NCBI GenBank assembly: GCA_036362985.1
Contig: JAYGXS010000005.1
Location: forward strand, 30,244,876 to 30,308,875
Reading direction: 5' to 3'
DNA length: 64,000 bases
DNA from: Ligula intestinalis
Taxonomy: Eukaryota; Platyhelminthes; Cestoda; Diphyllobothriidea; Diphyllobothriidae
Shown: positions 1 to 11,600 of the stretch, in pieces
Numbering within the stretch: the first letter of the stretch is position 1
Layout of the letters: each line of letters opens with the position of its first letter
Position numbers and translations under genes: made by a program
The notes under the pieces: model-generated
The model's input: only the letters and a program-made list of their open reading frames with translations
What the model was told of the DNA's origin: nothing
The model's database searches: none

Positions 1-91
1 TCGACATATTCCGCAAAACAACTATGCTAGTACACAATGCTTATATCCATGCCGTTTTAGTCAATTTCAATACCTATTTCTTCGGTGGACC

Positions 92-305
92 CAATTGGGA
101 AAAATTTTCGGCCTCGGTCGGAGTCATTTCCACACAGCAGGAAGGCTTTTGCTCAGCCAACGCTCTTAAATTTAGCTACGAGGCTCAGTGAGCGCCGTGA
201 ATTTAATCACGTTTGTACCAATTTTTCCCACCCAACCTCTTCAATGGAATCCTTAATTACACAATAGGAAGCGGACTACCCAGTCAGAACTTCCTAAGCA
301 GTCAT
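92..305 (-). repeat. tRNA-like short repeat, family S2, copy 1
   Basis: Read on the - strand: about 120 bp of body, then a tRNA-like stretch (GAGCCTCGTAGCTAA as A-box-like, then a B-box-like TGTGGAAATGACTCC), then a tail related to AATTTTTCCCAATTGG. Alignable with copies at 2005-2225 (+), 16424-16640 (-) and 25446-25690 (-). The tRNA-like part lies in the 3' half, unlike ordinary SINEs. It overlaps a chance 60-codon frame at 85-267 that I do not treat as a gene. Confidence 0.6.
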
Positions 306-2004
306 CAAGAATCCACCAGAAATACTTCAAGGCCCACTTAGTTTTGGGAGAGTTTGGAAGATTTTCTTTATTCTAACCCCGATAAAAAGTACAGTAGTCG
401 CCACAGGCCATGCAATTTTCCTTACTTTGTATAAGTTTGATCATAACTCTAATACCAATGTGAATGCATTTTGGAAGATAAAAAAATAATAATGAACTGC
501 ATCAGGCATATTAGGTACTTAAAATAAATACAGGAATTACTTAGTGTTTGCAAAGAACAATAATATTTTCTCGATATTCTCGTGATTTTGGAGGCGTACA
601 AAAGAGCTATAAATTAGAACAATAAATGTAGATATAGTTTTCAATTGAAAACTTGCAGCAACCACTTTCTATATATAGAAAGAACTTTTCTTATGTTAAG
701 ACCTTCTGTTAACTTACGCCTTACTGGATAAGTATTAATTGAATGTCATCAACAAAAGTGTGTCAAAATTTCCCTTGTTTTTACTGTCTTCTTTGATTAA
801 TTTATAAATTCTGCATTTGTTCGAGTTTTACACCAAAACCTTTGAAAAAAGATAGATAAAAAGGGCATTTACCGAAATAAAATGTTTTTCGACATTAGTT
901 TTAAGGAAGATGGCAACCTTTTTGATATATAGAAATGCCTCAAATCAGCAAAACACATTGTCGAGTTTAAATCTTGTCCGCAATGGAATTGTTAAACCAC
1001 TGGTCCTAAGATTAATGAAAAACTTTCCATAAAAGGTTACCTCTTAGAAATTGCATTCATTAGATATTCAGCTGACCAACTTCTGCGTATCTTAACTTTT
1101 TCCCACGTAATATCACAATTTAATTTGATACTTTTGAGAATTTCCTTAAGTTTCCTGAAGGTAAACGATTCAATTTGACTGGAGATGAAAGAACTTTCTT
1201 TTCTCTTTATAATGGATTACTTTTGCATGTGTAGAATCATTCGAAATTCAGTTATAAACTGGCGAATTCAAAAAAGCTGGCTATATACATTGCTATTTTT
1301 TGAACTACTTATTATTTTTCGTCACTTTTGTTTCTAAATAAAGCAAAAGGGGAACGTAAAGTATACAAATAATATATTTATTCATGACTTATATCCAATA
1401 AGGGCTTCATTGTCTTAAATTATCGAGAACGTGTTATACATTTGGTTTTTATTGAAGGACATTCGAGGTTTATTGGTGCATTCAAACAAATTCTCTTGTG
1501 TTATTGCATTTTGTGCAAAAAACATCACAGAATAGCTAAACATCATGTTTAAAATACAAACCGTCAATTTTAATGCAAGCAACTTTGTTCCCTCTGACTT
1601 GGCTTCACTTCAATCTGAACAATTTTGCATATGCTTTTTTAGTCCTGGCAGGGATATTTTCTATACCTTTTTTACTTATTTTGCAGCTCCTTCCTAGTAT
1701 AATCAGCATAAAAGTATAGTCAAGTTCTCTCTTTCGTAATAGCATAGTGAATTCCTTCCATATGAGACTGCTCCCAATTTCCCCGAAACAAATGGCCATT
1801 TCTATTAATAATCCTACATAAATGACAATTTAAATAAGTTAAAGATTATCGCCGCATTCAATAAACTGAATGAATCAAAAAAGTGTTGCTAAATATCCGC
1901 CAAATAACCAGGTCAACTTTCATTATGTACATTGCATGGTCATTGGCGACTACCGTAAGTGAGTCTGGTTGTCATGCTGGTCGATTCGAGATGCTTGCTT
2001 AGGA
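306..2004. other. AT-rich stretch, no gene recognised
   Basis: AT-rich with many stops in all frames. A - strand frame at 1605-1799 has no family resemblance. A possible splice donor follows ACTACC near 1954, but no DAGL-like peptide could be read before it. The missing N-terminal DAGL exons may lie here or further left. Confidence 0.4.
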
Positions 2005-2225
2005 AATCCTGCGTGGACTGTCAGGTTGCTGTTCTGTAATGGTGGATTCCATCCAACAAGTAAGTTGAGCGGATGAAATCGATCCAAATGTGATATAATT
2101 CAGGTTGCATGCTGAGCCTCATAGCTTATTGATAGAGTGTGGGCTGCACAAAACCCTGTCCTGTTGTGTGGGTTTGATATCCACAGAGGTTGCGTTTTTT
2201 CACATTTTGGTCAACATTTAATAAA
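2005..2225 (+). repeat. tRNA-like short repeat, family S2, copy 2
   Basis: Same element as at 92-305 but on the + strand. The tRNA-like part is GAGCCTCATAGCTTATTGAT and a B-box-like GTGGGTTTGATATCC near 2159-2173, ending in a TTTTGGTCAAC-type tail. It lies 240 bp before the first recognised DAGL exon. Confidence 0.6.
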
Positions 2226-2464
2226 AAAAACTTGCAAATGCCATCTCCCACCCATTTATTTAACCTTATTCCTCTGACTTAAAGTGTAATGTGCATTTCA
2301 AATAACAGTCCAAATGAAAACCTGCATCTGAAATAGTTGACATACTTTCAACAAGGGCACACACAATCCCTTTATAAATCATTTTTAACGTCAGATCAAA
2401 GACAGGCTTGCCAAGTTGTTTGTGTAGAGAGTACCAATATGCTTGTGCTGATGCTTCTTTGTAG

Positions 2465-2621
2465 CAACGAGCCCGCCCAGAAAAAACAATGCAACATAGA
2501 AGAAGGCCTCTCAATGCCTAACGCTAAACTTTGGGAGGGAGAAAATGCATATCTGGCCGCTTTTCTTGAAATCTCTGGCCTTCAATCGGATGAAATTCTC
2601 ATTTTCGAACTTGCTGACACA
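2465..2621 (+). CDS. DAGL: DAGL copy A, exon before the catalytic core
   Basis: A pyrimidine-rich tract and TAG precede 2465; the exon ends on a complete codon before GTAAGT at 2622. It encodes about 52 residues including GLQSDEILIFELADT, which joins directly to FYEATLMLVVDH of the next exon. This matches the segment in animal DAGLs just before the first core strand, where a short Asp/Ile-rich stretch precedes a Tyr-Glu pair. A second possible acceptor is CCCAG at 2476-2480, giving a shorter exon. The mirrored copy of this exon, if present, would lie past 64000. Confidence is lower than for the next exons because the match is short and recognised by eye. Confidence 0.65.
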
Positions 2622-5600
2622 GTAAGTTTGAGCACAACGAATCCAGGCCACTTTATACATGTACTGACCACGCATCCTTTATTGGACTTTGATTTATTGC
2701 AATCTACCTGAATCCACAACTTTTTCAGTGTGGTTGTTTCTTAGTAAGAACTCGGTGACAACTTTGTGGTGTTATCTGCCACCCAGCTTTGCTGCTGTTG
2801 GGTGAAACGACCTGTTTGTGACGTGATTAGATTTTGGGGCAGCCCTTTTATTACATTTGATAAAGTCATACCACGTTCGTTCAATGTCCTACCTTGAAAT
2901 CCTTCATGATTGTTTTGGCAGGTGTATGACGCCCGATTGTGTAAGATATTTATTTGAATAGCGAAGTCTATTTTAAAGCACGGACGGAGCCCTTATTCAT
3001 GAGTACGTGGGCTCTACCTTTTCGCCTTTTTGCGTTGCACATGTTGTTACACATCCTACATGTTTGTGATCCACTAGTTACTGATTAATGGAATGTGTGT
3101 CAATCGAGGATCGAGGTACATCTATATAGAATTTCATAAGTGAGTTCACGGTAAGTCTCGATTCCCATAAAAAAAATGAGGTCCTATGACTGCAGACCAA
3201 AAGAAAATGAACCCGGGCTTCCATCAGATAACTGGCATGGCTTTAAACTAAATGGGTTTAATACAGAGCCACATATGTATTTAAACGATCAGTTAAACAA
3301 GTACCCTATTCCGTCCTTCAGGATAATAATATCAGACAGATTTAATTAGGCTTCACTTATGTGGACATAGTTTACGTTTGAGACTTCAAGTTAGAGTGTC
3401 TATCGAACACTACCATCTATACATGTAGGTCTCACAAATAAACTAAACGACTGATGCGCTGAACAAATAGGTGAGAGTTAAGAAGTAGAAAAATGAAAAC
3501 ATTTAATTCGTTTCAAGTAGGAAATATAATGTGGCCCCCGACTGTATGTAATCGGTGTGTAGTGATGCTTTTTAATTCGTCAGTTTTTTCGTCCTATCGT
3601 TTACTGACCTCTATAATAATAAAGCAAAGTTCAGGTTGGTCAGTCACTTCGTGCTACTGTACAGAGAGAGTTCATTTCTGTAAATGCACATACTACGGCC
3701 GACGGATATACCTAAAAATTGGTTATTTAGAGGAAAACAGAAACGTTTCGAAACAGTGTTGCCAAACACTGCCTCGAAAAATAGAAATTCGAAACCTCCT
3801 TCACCGAAATAGATATCGATATAATTCTGCATGACACATGCAACGCGCCTCACCAGGGGTGTACTCTGCACACATAACAAAGCTGCCGTACATGCAGTAG
3901 ACCTTAATTGGTCATTCAGGTATGCTCCAAAGATATATACGAATATAAGACAGTTCCCCCGTCGATTTCGACGATGGGCTCCACGCGCTCCAGCAAGCCG
4001 CAGCAAACGCTGAAGCAAGCCGCAGCACACACAGAGGCAAGCTGGGCAAGCAACACGAAAGTGACAGCAAGCAGGAGCAACGCAGAGAACTCGTGCGAGC
4101 GAAAACAAGAGTTTAGGCAGACTCGCACAGAATCTACCCACGCGATCGCCACTCCCACCTCCGTTTCCGGTGTAAAGACAAAGTCAATAAGACCGGGGAT
4201 GAGGGAGGGTGTAGATGGCTGGCGCGATAAACACTCAGCACGCGCACACTTGACACAGCCATCTCGCTAGGTATGCTCCCGACTGCGCGGGAGCGCCATA
4301 AAGGCCACATTAAGAGGGAGCCATTGCAGCCTGACTCTCAGTCCTCCCTCTCCTCCCGTACGCACACACAGATACACGCGTACAGAAGGAGCAGCTACGT
4401 GGGGGCCCGAGTTTTCCCGTCAGTTGGCACACCCTCCAAGCCACGGCTTTTAGCGCACCGTGATAGATTAAGACGCATTCAGATTTATTATAGTGAGGGA
4501 AGAAACGCGCCGAGGTCGACCCCACTCTCTCCCCCACCGCATAGTGACCGCCTAGCTTTTCGGGCACCCGCAGTGGGGCCTGAAACCCAGTGGGAGCGCG
4601 AGCGCAGTCACCAACGGAATCAAAAGTGAGAGGCAGTGCCAGCGCCTTCCAGGCCAAAGGAACCGTGGTTGGCTGAAGGCTGGCATTGCATGTGCATACA
4701 GACCATTAGATCTCTGAAGGGTGAGAGCAGCCCTGCATGAAGCCTGGGCCAACATCCTCCTGAAGATGGGAACCAGTCAGTCAACGACTGAAAGGCACTA
4801 CCCATGCTCCGTCGTCGGTTAGCGTCCGTGGGCGAGGCTGAAAGGAGAGCAAGAGACAACTGGTGAACTTTGCGATTGTGGGCGTGCAGAAAAAGAGGTA
4901 GAAGAAGCAAAAGAAGAGGAAGAAGGAGGGTAAAAAGGAGAAGGGGTATGGAAGAAGGGGAAATAGAAAAAGGGATAGGAAGAAGAAGAAAGTGAAAGTG
5001 GGAGATAGGGAGAGGAGGCGAGGGGGAACGCAGACAGGCCGAGAGAAAAGGTAGGAAATCAAGTATAGAAAGGAACAATGAGAGCAAAATCTCAGCTTAC
5101 CTTGCAGCAGAGAATCTTCAGTAGCTACTGAGGCTGACGTTGTGCTAAAGACAGAGCTGTAGGTGCTGATATTATGAGTATGATTGCGGTAATGAAGCGA
5201 GTAATATAACTCCAGGAGCTATTATGGGCCAGTAAAGCCAAGACGGTATTCGACAAATTTAGCAAGAACGGCCTCCACTTACCTGAGGGAGGAGGCACTC
5301 ACCTGTGTTCCTGACAACATAGATGACGCAATCGTGACGCGAGGCGACTAGTGAGTGGAGCTAAGGCTGGTGGTGGGGATGTGTGAGGTGCTGGGTGTGC
5401 CGACATCACGGCCAGTGCCGCTGTCGTGAATGCGCATGTGACCTAGTAGGCCAATGCAATGAGCGAATGATCGGTGGCAGTGTGGGCAGTGAAGGCGGCG
5501 GTGTCGTCTGTGTGGTGGTTCTCCAGGCACTAGTTCACCAGTCTCTGTGCGATGGATTCGCAAGTGACCGACAAGGCCGATGCGTGAGGTGAATGTGCGA

Positions 5601-8600
5601 TTGCAGTGAGGGCATATCAGGCGCTCAGAGTTGGTGGGGGGTTCAGTTGTGCGAGTTGTTTTGGGCGGTAATGTGTCGGAAGGAGTGGAGGAAGTTGTGG
5701 GTGGGTTGGAGTCTATGGATGAGGCAACGAGGCATCTCTCCCGTCGGTGATTGCCGTCGAGGTGGAGGGTGGAGTAGGGTCTTGTCGAGTGTTTGGTGCA
5801 GTAGACGTGGATGCTGTCGGAGGAGGGCTGTATGGCTTCCGGAGGTGACCGATCAAGCCAATGCGTGCACGGAAGGTGCGTTGACAGCGCGGACACGTTG
5901 GGAGGAGTTGGGTGGTTGCAGCGTGCGTCCGTGTGTTGTGAGACTTGCGTGCCGTCCGTTTTGCCTTGGCGGTGGCGATCCGACCGGCTTCGTAGATTGC
6001 GGTGCTCGTTTTGACTGCTCTGCGCCACGTGGTTTGTTCCTGTGCTACCTCCTCATAGTTCGTCGTGTTGATTTGGAGACGCTTCAGGGAGTTCTTCAGG
6101 GTATCTTTGTAACGTCTCTTCTGTCCTCCTTTTCGACGAGTGCCCACGGCGACATTGCCATAGAACAGTCGCTTGGGTAGCCGTTCGTAGTTCATACCTA
6201 CCACGTGATCGCTTTATATATATACGAATATAGTGTTTATGTCGACAGCGATAAAATTGCCGGCAAAGGCAGGTGAGACTGGGAGGATCATTACTGGTTC
6301 ATTAATCGTTATCAGCGAGTCATACCCAAGCACAAAGTGGTTCCGCAACTAAGGCTTCGGCCCGCGACCGTTTGATCAAAACGCTATAATTCTAACCATT
6401 GAGCCCCCGGCTTATTGGCTTGGCGATTTAGATCGGGGATATTGACATTGCGGGGCAGCTGGCGGGGTTCGAGAATGAGTTTCAAACAGGGCGGGACGAA
6501 TGAGTTCCACTAGCGATTGGTGAACGCTAATCTAATGGCATTTATGTCGTTGTCAATGCTGTCAGTTTGTTACAAATAGAATTGTAAGAAAACGGATTTA
6601 CGATGTCTTTTTACACTACTTAAAAATTTGACATTCCTAAATCAAGAAAAAAGAGTTTAGTCAAAATACAAAAACAGTGTTCACGAGTTAAAAAAGATTG
6701 GATAATATAACTCAAAAGCCAGAAAGACTTTCGGGTGATGCAGTACTGTAAGATATTTTTAAAATGTCTCAAGAACAGTAGAAAATAGAGTAAGCGCCCA
6801 TTATTTTCTCTCAATTTTGGTGCAAAACGTCTGTAGATATCCCAGACTGTGAACAAGAGCACACCTTCCAGTCATTCCACCGAATTCTATCCATCGTCTT
6901 CAGACAAGACAGGTAGCTTATTGAGATTTGTTGCGTAAGTGAATTTTGCAAACTTTATTCGACAGTTGTATCACGACATCGTGTCACTCATCTGAGTCAA
7001 GCACAAAAAAGCTGGCATAAAAGCGGATGCCACATCTGCGAATTAGCTGATGACGTATGAGTTGACTGCTTGTGGACGCAGTTACTTAATGTCTTGTATT
7101 TTTTGGAACGGCTTCTAGCTGGAATTGCTGTTGCACTTGTACAGCTCGTTGGTTGATCTACTAAGATTCCTAATATGCTTTTTACCGTTTCTAGAATCTG
7201 TTCGCGGTTTAAGTACTTTGCCTAAATAAATGCATGAAGTATTATTGATTGTTTACTCACGTTTTGCATTTAGCAATATATTGACACCGGATAACAGACG
7301 AAGTTAATGAGTATTTGTTACTTTATAGATATGGAGACTCAGTTGACAAGTTTGGTTATATTTTCTATAGTTTATTTCAAATGAGGACGAACGGCAGCAT
7401 GTTATAGAATGGGGATATGTGATATTCTTTCGTAATATACCAGGCAAACATTAGGCGTGCTTGACAAAGTGATGTTTTCAAAGCAGATCTCGTGCCTGTC
7501 TGGGTGGGATTCATCGAGTGCCTAGAACGCTTCTACTTTCCGTAATATTGTGAGCTTCGCTACAGGGTCAGCTATCTTGTACTCTCAAGAGACTTTCATT
7601 GGCAAAGTCAAGTAAGGTGTAGTTTATAGCAGCTCATCAAATCGTGAAGCACATATTCACCGCATGCTTGCCATGTTCTATATAGCAAGTGTGCATTGAT
7701 TTATTATGCCTACGTAAGCTTTGATGCGTTTTACTAGAAACCCAAATGGCGCTGCTGGCATTTCTGCGTATGTTCCCTGTCAGGGTATACTTGGGTCATT
7801 TCAATGACCTACTGTTAAGATGTTTGCATGCTCAGGGAAAATGTTGGAAGGCATGAAGGCCAAGTAGATTTTTTTTGGCTTCTGTTTATTGCGAATTGAG
7901 AACTAATGAGAGCCCAGCTTATCTATACATCGTGTTGAAAGACGAAAAATCTATCATTGTATTGTGGTAAAAAATTGAAATACACAACCAGCTATTGTTT
8001 GCACTCATCATTATTAAAATTCAATTTGCACGTTAACTTTGTTTTCCACGCGTGTTTTTTTGAATTGCCTTACATTGCTGTAGCTTTCGAGATTGGAAAA
8101 TTGAAAATTGAGAGTTGCTGTCGCTGCTGCTGCTGCTGATGATTATGATGATGATGATGGCGATGTTGATGATGGAAGTGATTATCATGATCATGATGCA
8201 AATAAAATTTCCTCTCTTACCTGTGCTTAACAGTAGGTGAAGGCCCAACCCAAAGCTGATATCCGTGACTTGGATTTTAGCCTGTTTTATTCTGAATTTT
8301 GGGATGAAGTGATCTGCTCTAGTCTCAGACACAGTTCATTTCGTTTGCCAGATAATATTTTACTATCTAATATGCAACTTTATTCAACAGAATGGTAATA
8401 TTAATAATATGAAATGATTGACCTTATAATGCTATAATATTTGCACTAGTAATATGTAAAAACATTCTGGAGTGGCGTGCGTGAATCTGTTATGATTTGC
8501 AACCTTAATTTTCATTAACATGTGTGCAGTCTGTAGCATGAGGAAAAAAAAGTGAGAGAGGAAATACTTCTGGGAAGGAAGAAGAGAATAGTGATAGGCG

Positions 8601-11600
8601 GATTACTCGTTGCAAGTCATGTGTAAGGTCTTTTTATTAATGAGGGCAGCTCAAAAGTCAATTTATAGATATATGTATATGGCCACCAGCCGCATAGACA
8701 TGCATTCAAAAAGGGAGTCTATGGAGAACACAACCACAGACGCAGCAAACTGGGATGTGTAAACCCGTCAACCTTTTGAATTTTCCAGTTTTTTTTTCTT
8801 GTTATCAAGAAGAGTTTTTACGGATCATTACGGCCAACCACGATACCCGAAAATAAATGCTATTAATAATGACGAAATTAATGACTGCGAACGTCAGCTG
8901 GCCCAAAAGATAGTATGATGATTTGGTTCTCCTAATTTAAATGGTGAACATAGTTCTGATTTAAAAGCAATCCTTGTTGCTGCCGAGTTTCATATGCATG
9001 GTCCAACTAGGTTCTATCGAAAATCTCTTTAACTGTAAAAGTGAGACCTTTTTATTTTGAAAAGAAAACATTTTAATATTCTCCTAACATGCATGCATTA
9101 ATTGTGTATGTTTTTCAACTGGGAGGTAACAAACGGAACACGTAAATGATGCAGTGGCAAGTAGCTTCTCGCCGTTAAATATTCATATTTCGCTTTTAGT
9201 TTTACGAGGCAACGTTGATGCTGGTGGTTGATCATGAGACGCAGGCCCTTGTATTGATACTTCGCGGCACAGCCACTGGCGACGACAGGCTAGTAGATTT
9301 AATAGCAATGGGAGAACCGCTGCGAGAGGAAGACAAAACGCTGCCCGAGGGCGAACGCTTTATCGGGCATGCTGGAATGTCAAGGATGGCACGCCATATT
9401 GCTGCACGTATGATTACTGAGCAATGGATTGAGCGGGCCAGACGTCGATTTCCTGACTATCCGTTTGTCATTGCTGGACACAGCCTGGGTGCTGGTATAA
9501 CCTCCCTACTAGCTGTCCTCGTGAAGCCACGGTATCCTGAGCTGAAAGCCTACGCTTATGAACCTCCTGGTGCTTGTATGAAGTGAGTATTTGCAATGAC
9601 GAGGCCCTTTGGGCTTAAATATAAAATTTATCTATTTTTATTTATTTATTTATTTTCTGGGATTCGTTGTCCGTTAAAAGCACAGGCGATAGACGGCAAT
9701 CTGCCGCCTCTTCACGCTGTTGCATACGGTTTGACATATTGATGGATCCCCCCTCCTCCCATGTTTTCCTGTTTGTGCTTTCTCGTAAATGTTTGATTTA
9801 AGTTCACATTTTAACCTTTTATCTCGTCCGAATTGACTGCCATGTCCTTATTTAAGTTATCCGTAAGGAAGCTTCACAAATTTCGGCTTTAAGTTGAGAT
9901 TAAATATTTTCGTCAGAATCTCTCAATTTCAGCATATGACTTTGCGGTATTCTCAATTTGGTAACAGCTCTTCATTGGTATACTTATATTTTATGATTTA
10001 ACGACAGGAAAAAGTAGTTACTAGTTAAATTTCCACACACGTGGTTCGCCAATTTTCTGCAACTTTCAGACAAATTTACAAAGCGTTTAGCTTGGCAATG
10101 CGTCTTTACCTTGCTCTACGTGCTTTTAAGAAACTAATCTTGTTTTTAAACTTCATCCATCGTTTCTCCTGCTCTTTGGTTTCATTTTTGCCGCCTGGTC
10201 TAAAAAAAGACATTACTTTCTGGCTTTCTCCTTGCTCGGTTTTCGATACGGTCCCCTTTAGAAAACTGTACTCTCCGCAAACCAAATTTACAGGAAAGGC
10301 TCTTGACAAATCCCTGCATCGAAAAGCAGACATTTAACGCTGACATATATCGTCACTTGCAGATGTACGGCATCTTACATTGACGAGGATTGCCCTACAT
10401 GAACCTGGAAACTCAGACAAAAAAACCGCTGTTTTCGGCGCTCAACCAGCTTATCCACTTATCCGACATCAAAAACCTGACTGCTGCGAGACGTGCCACG
10501 TGGCACCCCTATTGCTGCTAGATGCGTGACAAATTCGAAACAGTTTCCAGGAGAAAGGCCTCGGCGTTGAACCAAAGGTCGACTTGAACCTTGAAGGCAC
10601 GCGCTAAGCATCGTTAAAAGTGAAAAAAGACAGTAATTATGTAGTTAATCTGATTGGCGTGACTCAGTGCACACTATCAGAACCATTAACATGGATTTGT
10701 CTTTAGAGCGTCTCTACACCCAGGTTTTCATATTTTCAGCAAATAATTCCTTCGAAAGCAGAATTAAAATTCATTATATAACAGCTCGCGTTATTACAAC
10801 TGAATAACGCAGAATGTCCTGGTTTTCGATAACTCCCTAAGAAGCCATCTCAATTTGTCTAAATTGGTATTTTCCGTTTTGTATAAGACCATTCTCTACA
10901 ATGCGTCCTTGCGACAGTGCCAATGTGGTTGCTTATTGTTTAAATTTTACGGTGAGCCAGCTTCGGTGTACCGCACTTAGTAAAAATAGATTTATTGCCA
11001 TATCAGAGCCAAAAAGTGTCAGCTATAACGTGATTGTTAGACAAACAGGCAAATTTAGAAGATTGAGAGCTTCCAAAGAAGCCTCATTTTATTTCTGAAT
11101 CAGGCGGTCTACTTACATAAATAGAATATTTGAGATTGGTTCCTGTAGTTTCATCTGCTCTGTGCAGTGGAGTCAGTAGCAATATTTCGGTACTGATTAC
11201 GGTAAATTATAGGAAAGATAGAGCAAGTAGTTCAAAGATAAAAAGGAAATAAAAATGTGTTTCTCTCCTCTTTTTACTTGCCAATAAGTCAGCTTGCATA
11301 CCCTAAATTATGCTTTTTGTCTGTGTAATCTAAAAGCGCTCTGCCTAAACGATGGAGCTAACATCATTGTAGTCGTTCTATTGTTAGCAAGAATTTTGCA
11401 ATAGGTGGAAATAAAATTTCAACTTCCCGGTTCGGAACCACTAATTCCTAATAATATCTTGTATTCAAGTTAAGCTGTCCAGTCCTTATTCAGTTGTGCC
11501 GGAAAGTCTATCAAGGATATACCTACAACCAAAACTTTTTAACCTTTCTTCAAAACTATGGTTTACATTAAGTTTTCCCCATATGACAATTAAGTGTCTC

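Noticed and set aside
2266..2514. An 82-codon frame on the - strand that looks like a C-terminal exon with an AATAAA downstream
   Set aside because: It is antisense to the exon at 2465-2621, whose peptide joins in phase to the DAGL core; the - strand frame has no family match.
3644..4141. Cys-rich 165-codon frame on the - strand
   Set aside because: Opposite-strand open frames overlap it, composition is AGC/CAG-rich and no splice or family evidence supports it.
4620..5087. 155-codon Leu/Pro/Ser-rich frame on the - strand, resembling a membrane protein
   Set aside because: It is the complement of the polypurine tract; the hydrophobic look follows from composition.
5383..6180. Long + strand frames (69, 195 codons) opposite the LINE
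   Set aside because: Shadows of the zinc-finger LINE on the - strand, where real motifs are found.
8116..8200. Trinucleotide repeat considered as a coding repeat
   Set aside because: It lies in an intron; the mirrored copy is not in frame and is degraded.
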